This document shows positions 9,539-17,284 of a stretch of DNA of 64,000 nt, in pieces (within the stretch, counting starts at the first letter, position 1; every line of letters starts with the position of its first letter). A program made the position numbers and the translations under genes. The stretch comes from an uncultured Prevotella sp. (GTDB taxonomy: Bacteria > Bacteroidota > Bacteroidia > Bacteroidales > Bacteroidaceae): positions 1 through 64,000 of the forward strand of contig NZ_CAMJFM010000011.1 in assembly GCF_946404925.1 (NCBI RefSeq). The letters are read 5' to 3'. The notes under the pieces were generated by a model, which saw nothing but the letters and a program-made list of their open reading frames with translations, was not told where the DNA came from and ran no database searches.

Positions 9539-10113
9539 AGATGTCCTTTTTGAAAAGGACCAAAAGAAGTATTCTTTTTCTTTCGTCACCGAAAGATAAA
9601 GAATCAAAAAGAAAGGTGCAAAAACGTCCTGTGCTCAGAGGCCGGAACCCTATTTTTTCAAAACACTCAATGAACTCGCTTCGCTCAAACAGCATTTCGT
9701 ATTTCGTTACTCAGATTGCTAACCGCAATCAGAGACTCAATGATGTTTCAAAAAAATAGAATTCCTCTAAAGACCTCTTCGTGCGGAATGTTTTTGAGAT
9801 TTTTCTCAAAGACATGAAGCACCGTGCGGTTACGGCTTTGCCGCTTGGCTCGTCCAAGAATGTTTTTGAGTTAGGCTGCGCGTTGAGTCCCTTCCCAAGG
9901 GGCGGCGAAAGCAAGGATGTAAAAAAACATGGCTCGCCCCGAAGGGGCACAGGCTTTGCGAGCCATACCAAAACTTTGATGGAGAGGGTCTTCCCTCGGA
10001 ATCAACTAAGTCTCCCTTACAAAGGGAGATTTAGAGGGTGGTGTTTCTTTTAGTTCTTTTCTTTGCGACAAAGAAAAGGACATCCCTTTTGGTACTTTTC
10101 AAAAAAAACATCT
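9539..10113. repeat. 575-bp non-coding element with inverted ends
   Basis: The 28-bp ends (9539-9566 and 10086-10113) match in inverted orientation at 25 of 28 positions, and the similarity continues inward over about 70 bp (TTTCTTTCGTCACCGAAAG against TTTCTTTGTCGCAAAG). Inside is a nested inverted pair (about 9647-9676 and 9738-9766) and several short hairpins (AAGTCTCCC/GGGAGATTT near 10008-10034). It fills the whole interval between two convergent genes, ending one base before the DUF4738 stop. The small frames at 9541-9759 and 9781-10053 show no domain, no signal peptide and no credible start context. It could be a MITE-like or structured repeat; I see no transposase. Confidence 0.65.
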
Positions 10114-10114
10114 A

Positions 10115-10636
10115 TCACTCGATAGTATTATCGCGAGAGATGCCTACCTCGGCGAAATTGGAGAGAGTTACTACCAAGGGAATGTACTCATCGGTTTGAG
10201 GATGAGACACTGAGGCGGCAAAGAAAAGCTGGTTGCCCTCGGCACGGTCGAAGACAAACCCCTCGAGGATACCCGTCTTACGATAATCATCGTCGAGACA
10301 AGCATTAAAAGCTGACTTGGTGAAGGTCTTGGTACAGAAGATGCTGCCATCAGCACGAATAACCTTGAGAACAATACGATTGTCGACAAACTGCTGACCA
10401 AGTTCGTCCTTGACCATAGTCAGAGAATCGCTGGCAGTACGAGACACCTCTATCTGATACTGCTTGCCCAACCACTGCACATCGGTAGTCTGGCGATAGT
10501 CTTGCATACGGATGGGAGCCTGAGGTTTAGGCGTCTCGGTATCTTGTACAATGATATCATCGTGCTGTTTCTTCTTGCCGCAACTTGTGAGCAACAAAGG
10601 AGCAACTATAAGGGCAATAATAATCTTCTTATTCAT
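10115..10636 (-). CDS. DUF4738 lipoprotein
   Basis: The 173-aa product starts MNKKIIIALIVAPLLLTSCG, a lipoprotein signal with Cys at position 19, so it should be anchored in a membrane. The remainder is a single small domain of the DUF4738 kind found in Prevotella and Bacteroides. Its function is unknown. I chose the ATG at 10636 because it places the hydrophobic core directly after the lysines; the longer frame adds eight residues. It is divergent from the DUF4230 pair with an ACGGATT repeat between the promoters. Confidence 0.75.
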   Translation of the reverse strand: MNKKIIIALIVAPLLLTSCGKKKQHDDIIVQDTETPKPQAPIRMQDYRQTTDVQWLGKQYQIEVSRTASDSLTMVKDELGQQFVDNRIVLKVIRADGSIFCTKTFTKSAFNACLDDDYRKTGILEGFVFDRAEGNQLFFAASVSHPQTDEYIPLVVTLSNFAEVGISRDNTIE

Positions 10637-10657
10637 ACACATTTCGATTTTCGCTTG

Positions 10658-10665
10658 CAAAAATA
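10658..10665 (-). promoter_or_regulatory. -7 box of the DUF4738 gene
   Basis: TATTTTTG on the minus strand, 21 bp before the ATG. Confidence 0.5.
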
Positions 10666-10678
10666 AAAAATTTTTCCT

Positions 10679-10705
10679 ACGGATTATACGGATTTTACGG
10701 ATTTT
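10679..10705. repeat. 9-bp ACGGATTAT/ACGGATTTT repeat
   Basis: Three tandem units, nearly the same as 7541-7567 and again between two divergent promoters with T-rich flanks. Confidence 0.85.
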
Positions 10706-10708
10706 TTA

Positions 10709-10716
10709 TACTTTTG
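10709..10716 (+). promoter_or_regulatory. -7 box of the first DUF4230 gene
   Basis: TACTTTTG, 18 bp before the ATG at 10735. Confidence 0.5.
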
Positions 10717-10734
10717 CAGAAAAATAGTGTTGCA

Positions 10735-11433
10735 ATGAATAGAAAAAGACTTATAATACTAGCCTGTGGCATTGTAATAGCAGTGATACTGTTACTGCTT
10801 GCAACAACCAAATGCAGCAGCACCGACAAAGAGTCAGCACCCACCACTCTGGCCCAAGGCATAGATACGGTGCCCATGTTGATTATGCAAGTACAGAAGT
10901 GTTCAAAGCTGTATACCGCAGAATACAGGGTACATAAGATCATTACGCATGATGATGCCTTGCGACTGAAGGGACAACTGATGAGCAAGGCCTTTGACCT
11001 GAAGGTGCCCCTGGCCGACAGAAAGATAGCTATCCCCATGGATGCAAAGATCAAAGCGTATATCGACTTCAGCGACTTCAGCGAGAAGAACATAGAGCGC
11101 GATGGAGACAAAATAACCATCATACTGCCCGACCCACAGATAGTGATGACGAGCTCGAAAATAGACCAGAAGAACGTGAAACAGTATGTGGGATTGACAC
11201 GTGCACACTTTAGCGACGAAGAGTTATCCAACTACCAGAAACAAGGGCGCGAGGCCATCATCAACAGCATACCGGAGATGGGTATCACAGAGACAGCCCA
11301 AGCCAATGCGGCCAAAGTGCTGGTTCCGATGATGAAGCAACTGGGCTACAAGGAGCAGAACATCACGATTGCCTTCAGACAGGAATATGGACAGAATAAC
11401 ATCAGAGACTTCATTATTAAAGGCACGGATTAA
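10735..11433 (+). CDS. DUF4230 family protein 1
   Basis: The 232-aa protein has one N-terminal membrane helix (LIILACGIVIAVILLLLATT) followed by a soluble domain; a Cys-Ser-Ser after the helix is not a convincing lipobox. The body (YTAEYRVHKIITHDDA, KIAIPMDAKIKAYIDFSD, DGDKITIILPDPQIVMTSSKID) fits the DUF4230 family, which is widespread and of unknown function. The likely location is the periplasmic face of the inner membrane. The end of the gene is written by an ACGGATTAA repeat, giving GTD and the stop. A second, related gene follows after 36 bp. Confidence 0.75.
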   Translation: MNRKRLIILACGIVIAVILLLLATTKCSSTDKESAPTTLAQGIDTVPMLIMQVQKCSKLYTAEYRVHKIITHDDALRLKGQLMSKAFDLKVPLADRKIAIPMDAKIKAYIDFSDFSEKNIERDGDKITIILPDPQIVMTSSKIDQKNVKQYVGLTRAHFSDEELSNYQKQGREAIINSIPEMGITETAQANAAKVLVPMMKQLGYKEQNITIAFRQEYGQNNIRDFIIKGTD

Positions 11434-11466
11434 CACGGCTAAAATATATTTTTAGACACGGATTTG
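11424..11466. repeat. ACGGATT-class repeat between the two DUF4230 genes
   Basis: CACGGATTAACACGGCT at 11424-11440 contains the stop codon of the upstream gene. A second CACGGATTTG lies at 11457-11466. Between them is a near-palindrome CTAAAATATATTTTTAG. Confidence 0.65.
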
Positions 11467-11469
11467 ATT

Positions 11470-12054
11470 ATGGCAAACAAAATTAAGATCATCATAGCTG
11501 GGGCGATATTGCTGATGCTTATCGCGGGATTCTTTTGGCTGAAGTCAGTCACAAAGGATAACTATATCAGTCTGGGCACATCGGAGGCTATTGAGCCTAC
11601 ACCAACCCAAATACAATCGATCAAAGATATTGGCGAATGGGAGTTCCTGTCGATATCGGCCGAGGAAATGGTGGATACAGTGAGGAAGGGATTCTTTAGC
11701 AACGACGAGCTGGTACGTATATACTATGGTACGCTGCGACTTGGCATCGACATGAAGCAGCTGGCACCAGATGCCATCACAGTGAATGGTGATTCGCTGG
11801 AAATGATGCTACCCAAGGTAGGACTGCTGGACAAGGACTTTATTGACGAAGCCAAGACGAAATCATTCTACGAGAGCGGCAAGTGGAGCCCTAAAGATCG
11901 CGAAGCACTCTACAAGAAAGCCTATCGCCAGATGATACAACACTGCATGACCAAGGAGAATCTGGAAGCCGCCAGAACCAATGGAGAAGCCCAAATGCAC
12001 CACATGATGCAACAACTTGGCTATAAGAACATTACAATAAAAATCGAAAAATGA
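11470..12054 (+). CDS. DUF4230 family protein 2
   Basis: The 194-aa product begins with a membrane helix (IIIAGAILLMLIAGFFWL) and carries a soluble domain ending MMQQLGYKNITIKIEK, which parallels MMKQLGYKEQNITIAF in the preceding protein. The two are therefore tandem paralogues, although this one is shorter and more diverged. I chose ATG at 11470 over TTG at 11464. Both may act together at the inner membrane. The function is unknown. Confidence 0.65.
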   Translation: MANKIKIIIAGAILLMLIAGFFWLKSVTKDNYISLGTSEAIEPTPTQIQSIKDIGEWEFLSISAEEMVDTVRKGFFSNDELVRIYYGTLRLGIDMKQLAPDAITVNGDSLEMMLPKVGLLDKDFIDEAKTKSFYESGKWSPKDREALYKKAYRQMIQHCMTKENLEAARTNGEAQMHHMMQQLGYKNITIKIEK

Positions 12055-12072
12055 AAATTTTTCGGTTTTTTA

Positions 12073-12103
12073 TTTGGTGGTTCGAGAAAAGTTAGTATCT
12101 TTG
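12073..12103 (+). promoter_or_regulatory. Promoter of the TPR-like histidine kinase
   Basis: TTTG (12073-12076), a 19-bp spacer and TATCTTTG (12096-12103) match the Bacteroidota consensus exactly. The start codon follows 4 bp after the -7 box, so the transcript would be almost leaderless or the true start lies further in. Confidence 0.75.
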
Positions 12104-12107
12104 CCAC

Positions 12108-13865
12108 ATGAATATTGCTAAAATCCTTTTAACTACAACACTACTACTGACCTTTGGCACAAGCCATGCAAAAGTAGATTACAAGAACGATGCGAAATAC
12201 CAAGAGCTTCGCGACTCGATGACCCATGGGTTTAACAGTGGCGATAGCGCGAGATTCTATAATCATGTGAAAAACCTGCAGAACTATCTGTTAGGCAAGA
12301 ACGACTATCACAGCTACTACACCCAGCGATGCAATGAGATTATCTTCGAGATGAACCGCCAGCGTATATTCGAAGCATACGTAAAGGCTCAGGAACTATC
12401 GAAAGAACTCCGCGAGAAGAAACTGGACAAGGAGATGTATATGGCCGTAAACATGATGGGCCACATAAACAAATACTGCGGCAACAAGGAGGCTGCCAAG
12501 AAGTGCTGGTATGAGGTGATAGACATGATGAAGAAGAACGGCTACTACGAGAGTATCCCGCCAATCTACATGAATATTATAAATGTGGCTATAGATGATG
12601 ACGCACAAGAGGCATTAGACTTGATGGACAAAGCCAAGGAAATCGCCCAGAAATACTCGCCCGAACGTGTGTTTGATATCGAAACACGAAAAACTCTGAC
12701 CTATTATAATAGTGGCGACATCCAGAAATTCCTAGAGGGCTACAAGGCCTATAAGGAGGGAGAGAAAAAGGGACTGTCATCGGTTCACGGGCGAAGCATG
12801 GAGGCTTACTATCTAGCATGCACAGGCAAGGTGGACGAGGCTATAGAATATGCCAAAAAGTATTTGGGCGATGAGGGGCAGGAAGCCATACCACTGATAT
12901 ATGAGCGGGCAGGCAGATGGGAAGATGCCTACAAGGCCTTTAAGGAAGAATCGCTGGCCAGCGACTCTATCGACAACGTGGTGATCATGAACAGCATGCA
13001 TGGCATACAGGACCAGATACAACTGTATGAGACTGAGCACAAACAAGCCATGGATCGCACTTACGGACTGCTGACGCTGATATTCCTGCTGGTGCTGCTG
13101 ATTATAGCGATGGCCTATATTGTGCAGACACGTAAGAAGCATATGCTTGAGCTGAAAAAGGCCTACGACAAGGCGCTGGAATCAGAAAAGATGAAGACGG
13201 CATTCATCCAAAACGTTACCCACGAGGTGCGCACCCCACTGAACATCATCACAGGATTTGCCCAAGTGATAGCCAGCCCGGATATGGCCGAGAGTCCGGA
13301 GGAGCGCAAGCACATTTCGACCATGATGCAGAAGAGCACACGCCAGGTAACCGTGCTGATGGACGAGATTATCGGACTATCGCTTATCGACTCGACAGAG
13401 AAGATACAAAAGGACGACGTGACCAACATCAACAGAGTGATGCGCGATCTTACCAACGAATACAAGAACTACGCCACCAACGAGACTGAGGTAAAACTGG
13501 AAACAGAACTGGCCGACGACTATGTGCTGAAGACCAATGAGATCATGTTACGTAGGATTATGAACTGCCTGCTTGAGAATGCCACAAAATACACCAGTCA
13601 AGGTAGCATTACAGTTAGAGCCCAGCAAGAGGGCACCCTGCTGAAACTTACTGTTGAGGATACCGGCAGTGGTATTCCAGAACAGGAAGCCGAGCATATC
13701 TTCGACCGATTTGTGAAACTCGACAACTTTAAGGAAGGTATAGGATTAGGCCTATCATTAAGCAGGAAGTTGGCAGAGCAGTTAGGTGGAAAAGTAGAAT
13801 TGGACACCACCTATAAAGATGGTGCCCGATTTATCGTTACGTTGACAACTGCCAACGAGAATTAA
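12108..13865 (+). CDS. Sensor histidine kinase with periplasmic TPR-like domain
   Basis: The 585-aa protein has a signal peptide, about 280 residues of helical TPR-like repeats (AKKCWYEVIDMM, AIEYAKKYLGDEG), one membrane helix (LLTLIFLLVLLIIAMAYIV, about 324-342), a coiled linker, the phospho-acceptor H in THEVRTPLN, an N-box LLENATKYT and the GIGLGLSLSRKLAEQLGG G-box. It is a complete kinase with no fused receiver and no partner regulator adjacent. The ligand is unknown. Its stop overlaps the convergent rpoD stop by 4 bp. Confidence 0.88.
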   Translation: MNIAKILLTTTLLLTFGTSHAKVDYKNDAKYQELRDSMTHGFNSGDSARFYNHVKNLQNYLLGKNDYHSYYTQRCNEIIFEMNRQRIFEAYVKAQELSKELREKKLDKEMYMAVNMMGHINKYCGNKEAAKKCWYEVIDMMKKNGYYESIPPIYMNIINVAIDDDAQEALDLMDKAKEIAQKYSPERVFDIETRKTLTYYNSGDIQKFLEGYKAYKEGEKKGLSSVHGRSMEAYYLACTGKVDEAIEYAKKYLGDEGQEAIPLIYERAGRWEDAYKAFKEESLASDSIDNVVIMNSMHGIQDQIQLYETEHKQAMDRTYGLLTLIFLLVLLIIAMAYIVQTRKKHMLELKKAYDKALESEKMKTAFIQNVTHEVRTPLNIITGFAQVIASPDMAESPEERKHISTMMQKSTRQVTVLMDEIIGLSLIDSTEKIQKDDVTNINRVMRDLTNEYKNYATNETEVKLETELADDYVLKTNEIMLRRIMNCLLENATKYTSQGSITVRAQQEGTLLKLTVEDTGSGIPEQEAEHIFDRFVKLDNFKEGIGLGLSLSRKLAEQLGGKVELDTTYKDGARFIVTLTTANEN

Positions 13866-14734
13866 CCCAAGTATTTCATCAAGATGCGAGCATAACCGCT
13901 GTCGTGCAGTTTGGTGATGCTCTTCTCGCGTATCTGACGGACACGCTCACGAGTGAGTCCCATCTCAGCACCGATCTCCTCGAGACCACGCTCCTGACAT
14001 CCAATGCCAAAGCACTCCTTAACGATCTTCAGTTCGCGATCCTTGAGCACATTGCGAAGCACATTATCAAGATCGGATGTAAGCGACTCGTAATCAACCA
14101 GTTTATCAGTACGAGTGTCCTCGCCTGAACTCAGCATATCGGCCATTGAGTTGTCATCGTCCTCGCCAAAGGGTGCATCGATACTCATGTGGTGGCTATC
14201 GGCCTTGGCGGTCTGCTCAATCTTCGACTCCTCAATCTGTGTGAGTTCAGCAAGCTCGGTAACAGATGGACGACGCTGGTGCATCTGCTCGAACTTATTG
14301 ATTTCCTGATTGATCTTGCTGAGTGCACCACTCTGATTCAATGGCAGGCGCACAATACGACTCTGCTCGGCTATAGCCTGCAGAATGCTCTGACGAATCC
14401 ACCATACGGCATAAGAGATGAACTTAAATCCGCGTGTCTCGTCGAACTTCTCAGCTGCCTTAACCAGTCCTATATTACCCTCATCAATCAAGTCGGTCAA
14501 TGTCAATCCCTGATGCTGGTACTGTTTAGCTACAGACACCACAAAGCGCAGATTGGCTGTAACAAGGCGCTCCTTGGCCTTTTCGCCCTCAGGACCTCCA
14601 CGACGTATAGCCTGAGCCAGCTCAATCTCTTCATCAATAGTGACAAGGGGTTGACGACCGATTTCTACAAGGTACTTATCAAGCGCCTCGCTCGATCGGT
14701 TGGTAATGCTTTTTTGAATCTTTAATTGCCTCAT
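13862..14734 (-). CDS. rpoD: Primary sigma factor RpoD/SigA (short Bacteroidota form)
   Basis: The 290-aa protein lacks region 1.1 and has regions 1.2 (DKYLVEIGRQPLVTIDEEIELA), 2 (LVTANLRFVVSVAKQYQ, YAVWWIRQSILQAI), 3 and 4 (GLTRERVRQIREKSI), the usual layout for the housekeeping sigma factor of this phylum. It directs RNA polymerase to TTTG/TAnnTTTG promoters, which are seen throughout this window. Its promoter overlaps the terminator of the upstream GH2 gene. It converges on the histidine kinase gene. Confidence 0.95.
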   Translation of the reverse strand: MRQLKIQKSITNRSSEALDKYLVEIGRQPLVTIDEEIELAQAIRRGGPEGEKAKERLVTANLRFVVSVAKQYQHQGLTLTDLIDEGNIGLVKAAEKFDETRGFKFISYAVWWIRQSILQAIAEQSRIVRLPLNQSGALSKINQEINKFEQMHQRRPSVTELAELTQIEESKIEQTAKADSHHMSIDAPFGEDDDNSMADMLSSGEDTRTDKLVDYESLTSDLDNVLRNVLKDRELKIVKECFGIGCQERGLEEIGAEMGLTRERVRQIREKSITKLHDSGYARILMKYLG

Positions 14735-14762
14735 ATTTCTATCGTTACTCTGAAAAAGTTTG

Positions 14763-14793
14763 CAAAAGTACTAAAAAAAACGATACGTTGCAA
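14763..14793 (-). promoter_or_regulatory. rpoD promoter overlapping a terminator
   Basis: On the minus strand TTG (14793-14791), a 20-bp spacer and TACTTTTG (14770-14763) form the promoter. The spacer contains the right arm and T-run of the GH2 terminator. Confidence 0.6.
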
Positions 14794-14804
14794 CCAACGC
14801 ATCG
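14773..14804 (-). terminator. Terminator of the LPP20-GH2 operon
   Basis: CGATGCGTTG GTTG CAACGTATCG (stem 14804-14795/14790-14781) is followed by eight T on the minus strand. One G:T pair is tolerated. Confidence 0.85.
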
Positions 14805-14833
14805 CCTTTTTAAACACTTTTAACTAATTTACC

Positions 14834-17281
14834 TTAGAATTTTATAGTCGAGGGCTTTAAATCAATCGACTCTGCATGCAAAGTACCATTTCCGCCCACT
14901 ACCACCAGGCACTTGCCAAAGAAGGCTTTACGGCGAGGAGCCTGGAATCGCTCCATAGACGTCTGGCAACCATTATCTGTACCCAGAATCTTTGCCTCGC
15001 CCGTGGTAGAGAACTCAATCTGATTCTCGGCCCAAGGACACAGATTGCCATCCTTATCAACCACCTCAACATTGATAAAGGTAGTATTCTTGCCTTTGTA
15101 ATCGGTTGTGAGGCGAATGTGATCTGGCTGACCTGCAGTCTTGATGATTTGAGAGCAAACCTCCTTGCCATCCTTTCGTGAAACAGCTTTGATCTCACCC
15201 GGCTCGAACTTCACCCTCCAACCAACATGATACTCAGTACACAAAAGGAACCGTCCCTTTTGTGTACTTTTACTCCTAACACCTTGACTCTTACCGTTTA
15301 TGAAGAGTTCGACTTCATCGGCATTGTTGTAGTAAGCCCAAAGATCGATGGTCTGACCGGGGAGCCAGTTCCAATGTGGGAAGAGATGAAGCATGGGTTT
15401 GGTGGTCCACTCGCTTTGGTACATATAGTAGCTATCCTTAGGAAATCCAGCCAAATCGATAAGACCAAAATAACTGGAGCGTGCTGGGAATCCATAAGGA
15501 GTAGGCTCGCCGATATAATCGAAACCAGTCCAGATGAACTGTCCGCCTACGTATGGCGTATGCTTCACCACATCCCACGTTTCCTCGTGAGTAGAACCCC
15601 ATGAGGCCGACATGTTATCGTAGGCCGAGCACATAAAGCTGGGATCGGTATAAGGCAACCACCACTGCTTAGGCGCTCTGAAGACACTATCCGATGGCAT
15701 CATATAGTAGCCACGAGTCTGCAGGGCCGACACACTCTCAGAGAAGATGAAGGGTTTGTTGGGGAAGTTCTGCGGTACACCCTTTACCCACTGGTGGTGA
15801 TAGTTAAAGCCAATGATATCGATGGCACCACTCTTAAACAGATGGTTATTGGGCGAAGGTTCGTTACAACCCGCAGTGATTGGGCGAGTGGTGTCATAGC
15901 GCTTCACTATCTCAGCCAGGTGACGGGTGAGCAATGAATTAACACTGAGTTCGCCCTCCTTAGCCAAGGTAGAGGCATCGTGCCCAGCATTAAGAATCAG
16001 GTTGGCTTGTTCGAGCGTCAGGGTATCAGCCTTGGCATCACTCCACTGCTCAAGAACCTCATTACCAATTGACCACATGAGCACACTGGGATGATTGCGA
16101 TCGCGCAATACCAAATCGGTCAGGTCGCGCTCGTGCCACTCATCAAAGAATCGGGCATAGTCGTTCTTTGTCTTTTTGCGTCGCCACATATCGAACGACT
16201 CGTCCATTACGATGATACCCATTGTGTCGCACATGTTCAGCAGCTCAGGAGCTGGAGGATTATGCGAACAGCGAATGGCATTAACGCCCATAGCCTTTAG
16301 TTTGGCGAGTTTACGATGCAGCGCATCCTCGTTGAGGGCCGAACCAAGACATCCAAAATCGTGATGCTCGCAAACACCATTAAGCTTGAAGTTCTTGCCA
16401 TTGAGCCAGAAACCTGTATTTGCATTGAATTTGAAATCGCGGAAACCTGTGGTGGTTTCCACCTCATCGACAACATTGCCACCAACCATCAGTTGCGTGC
16501 GTACCTTATATATATAAGGGTCTTCGCAGCTCCACTTATGTAGAGGTGAGAGGTGAGAGGTCTTGCGTCCCGTTGGTAGCAAGCGAGCGGAGCTCGAGCG
16601 GAGAGGTGAGTAATTACCTTTTGCAGTGGCAATGGTTTTGCCTTTGGCATCGATGAGGGTATTGACCACAGTGACTTTTTGCTTGGTAGGGTTTTCGTAG
16701 TCCACATCAACCTTACCATCGTGCACATAAACTCCCCAATGCTTGACGTGAATGGGATTGGTTTTGGTAAGCCATACATGACGGTAGATGCCACAGCCTG
16801 AGTACCAACGGGAGTTAGGCTGGTCAGAGTTATCAACTCGCACAGCCACTACATTCTGTCCCGCATGCACATAAGGGGTTATATCATACTCAAAGCTAGA
16901 ATAGCCATAAGGGCGAAAGCCTACCTTCTGGCCATTGATATAAACCGTAGAGTTCATGTAGACACCATCGAACTCAATATAGAGGTGAGAGGTTAGAGGT
17001 GAGAAGCTAGAGATATCAAAATGCTTTCTGTACCAACCTACTCCTCCTGGCAATGCTCCGCCACCGGCACCACTGGGATTGCTGGCATAGAAGTCGCCCT
17101 CGATGGCCCAGTCGTGGGGCACATCAAGTTTTCGCCACCAAGAATCATTATACTCGGCGCCAGCCATCTGTGTAGAATCGCCTAGACAGAAGCGCCAATC
17201 ACTATCAAAACAAACTCGCTCTCTGGCTTGACAAGCCAGAGAGCTGAGTACTGCAATTATCAAAAAAATGTATTTCTTCAT
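14834..17281 (-). CDS. Exported GH2 beta-galactosidase-type enzyme with two repeat-coded insertions
   Basis: The 815-aa protein has a signal peptide (MKKYIFLIIAVLSSLACQA), sugar-binding and immunoglobulin-like domains, a GH2 barrel and C-terminal beta-domains. The expected acid/base is E408 in WSIGNEVLEQW and the nucleophile E515 in FIFSESVSALQ. Substrate specificity within GH2 (beta-galactosidase or beta-glucuronidase) cannot be fixed by eye. Two places carry AGAGGTG-repeat sequence: about residues 91-101 (ISSFSPLTSHLY) and about 224-248 (a 72-bp block coding SPLRSSSARLLPTGRKTSHL...). Only 3 bp separate its start from the stop of the LPP20-like gene, so they form an operon. Confidence 0.9.
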   Translation of the reverse strand: MKKYIFLIIAVLSSLACQARERVCFDSDWRFCLGDSTQMAGAEYNDSWWRKLDVPHDWAIEGDFYASNPSGAGGGALPGGVGWYRKHFDISSFSPLTSHLYIEFDGVYMNSTVYINGQKVGFRPYGYSSFEYDITPYVHAGQNVVAVRVDNSDQPNSRWYSGCGIYRHVWLTKTNPIHVKHWGVYVHDGKVDVDYENPTKQKVTVVNTLIDAKGKTIATAKGNYSPLRSSSARLLPTGRKTSHLSPLHKWSCEDPYIYKVRTQLMVGGNVVDEVETTTGFRDFKFNANTGFWLNGKNFKLNGVCEHHDFGCLGSALNEDALHRKLAKLKAMGVNAIRCSHNPPAPELLNMCDTMGIIVMDESFDMWRRKKTKNDYARFFDEWHERDLTDLVLRDRNHPSVLMWSIGNEVLEQWSDAKADTLTLEQANLILNAGHDASTLAKEGELSVNSLLTRHLAEIVKRYDTTRPITAGCNEPSPNNHLFKSGAIDIIGFNYHHQWVKGVPQNFPNKPFIFSESVSALQTRGYYMMPSDSVFRAPKQWWLPYTDPSFMCSAYDNMSASWGSTHEETWDVVKHTPYVGGQFIWTGFDYIGEPTPYGFPARSSYFGLIDLAGFPKDSYYMYQSEWTTKPMLHLFPHWNWLPGQTIDLWAYYNNADEVELFINGKSQGVRSKSTQKGRFLLCTEYHVGWRVKFEPGEIKAVSRKDGKEVCSQIIKTAGQPDHIRLTTDYKGKNTTFINVEVVDKDGNLCPWAENQIEFSTTGEAKILGTDNGCQTSMERFQAPRRKAFFGKCLVVVGGNGTLHAESIDLKPSTIKF
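16541..16612. repeat. 72-bp repeat-bearing insertion in GH2
   Basis: AGAGGTG (16542-16548), AGAGGTG (16549-16555) and AGAGGTC (16556-16562) are followed by a GC-rich piece with GAGCGGA twice and a last GAGAGGTGAG (16601-16610). The length is a multiple of three and the GH2 frame is kept. Confidence 0.75.
16981..17017. repeat. 7-bp array in GH2 with AGAGATATC border
   Basis: AGAGGTG, AGAGGTT, AGAGGTG and AGAAGCT (16981-17008) are followed by AGAGATATC. It encodes DISSFSPLTSHL in frame. Confidence 0.85.
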
Positions 17282-17284
17282 TAC

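Noticed and set aside
9541-10053. Two small frames in the 575-bp element
   Set aside because: They consist of translated inverted-repeat sequence, with no start context or domain. Such frames are common false genes.
9539-10113. Insertion sequence
   Set aside because: Inverted ends exist but no transposase frame fits inside and no target duplication is visible.
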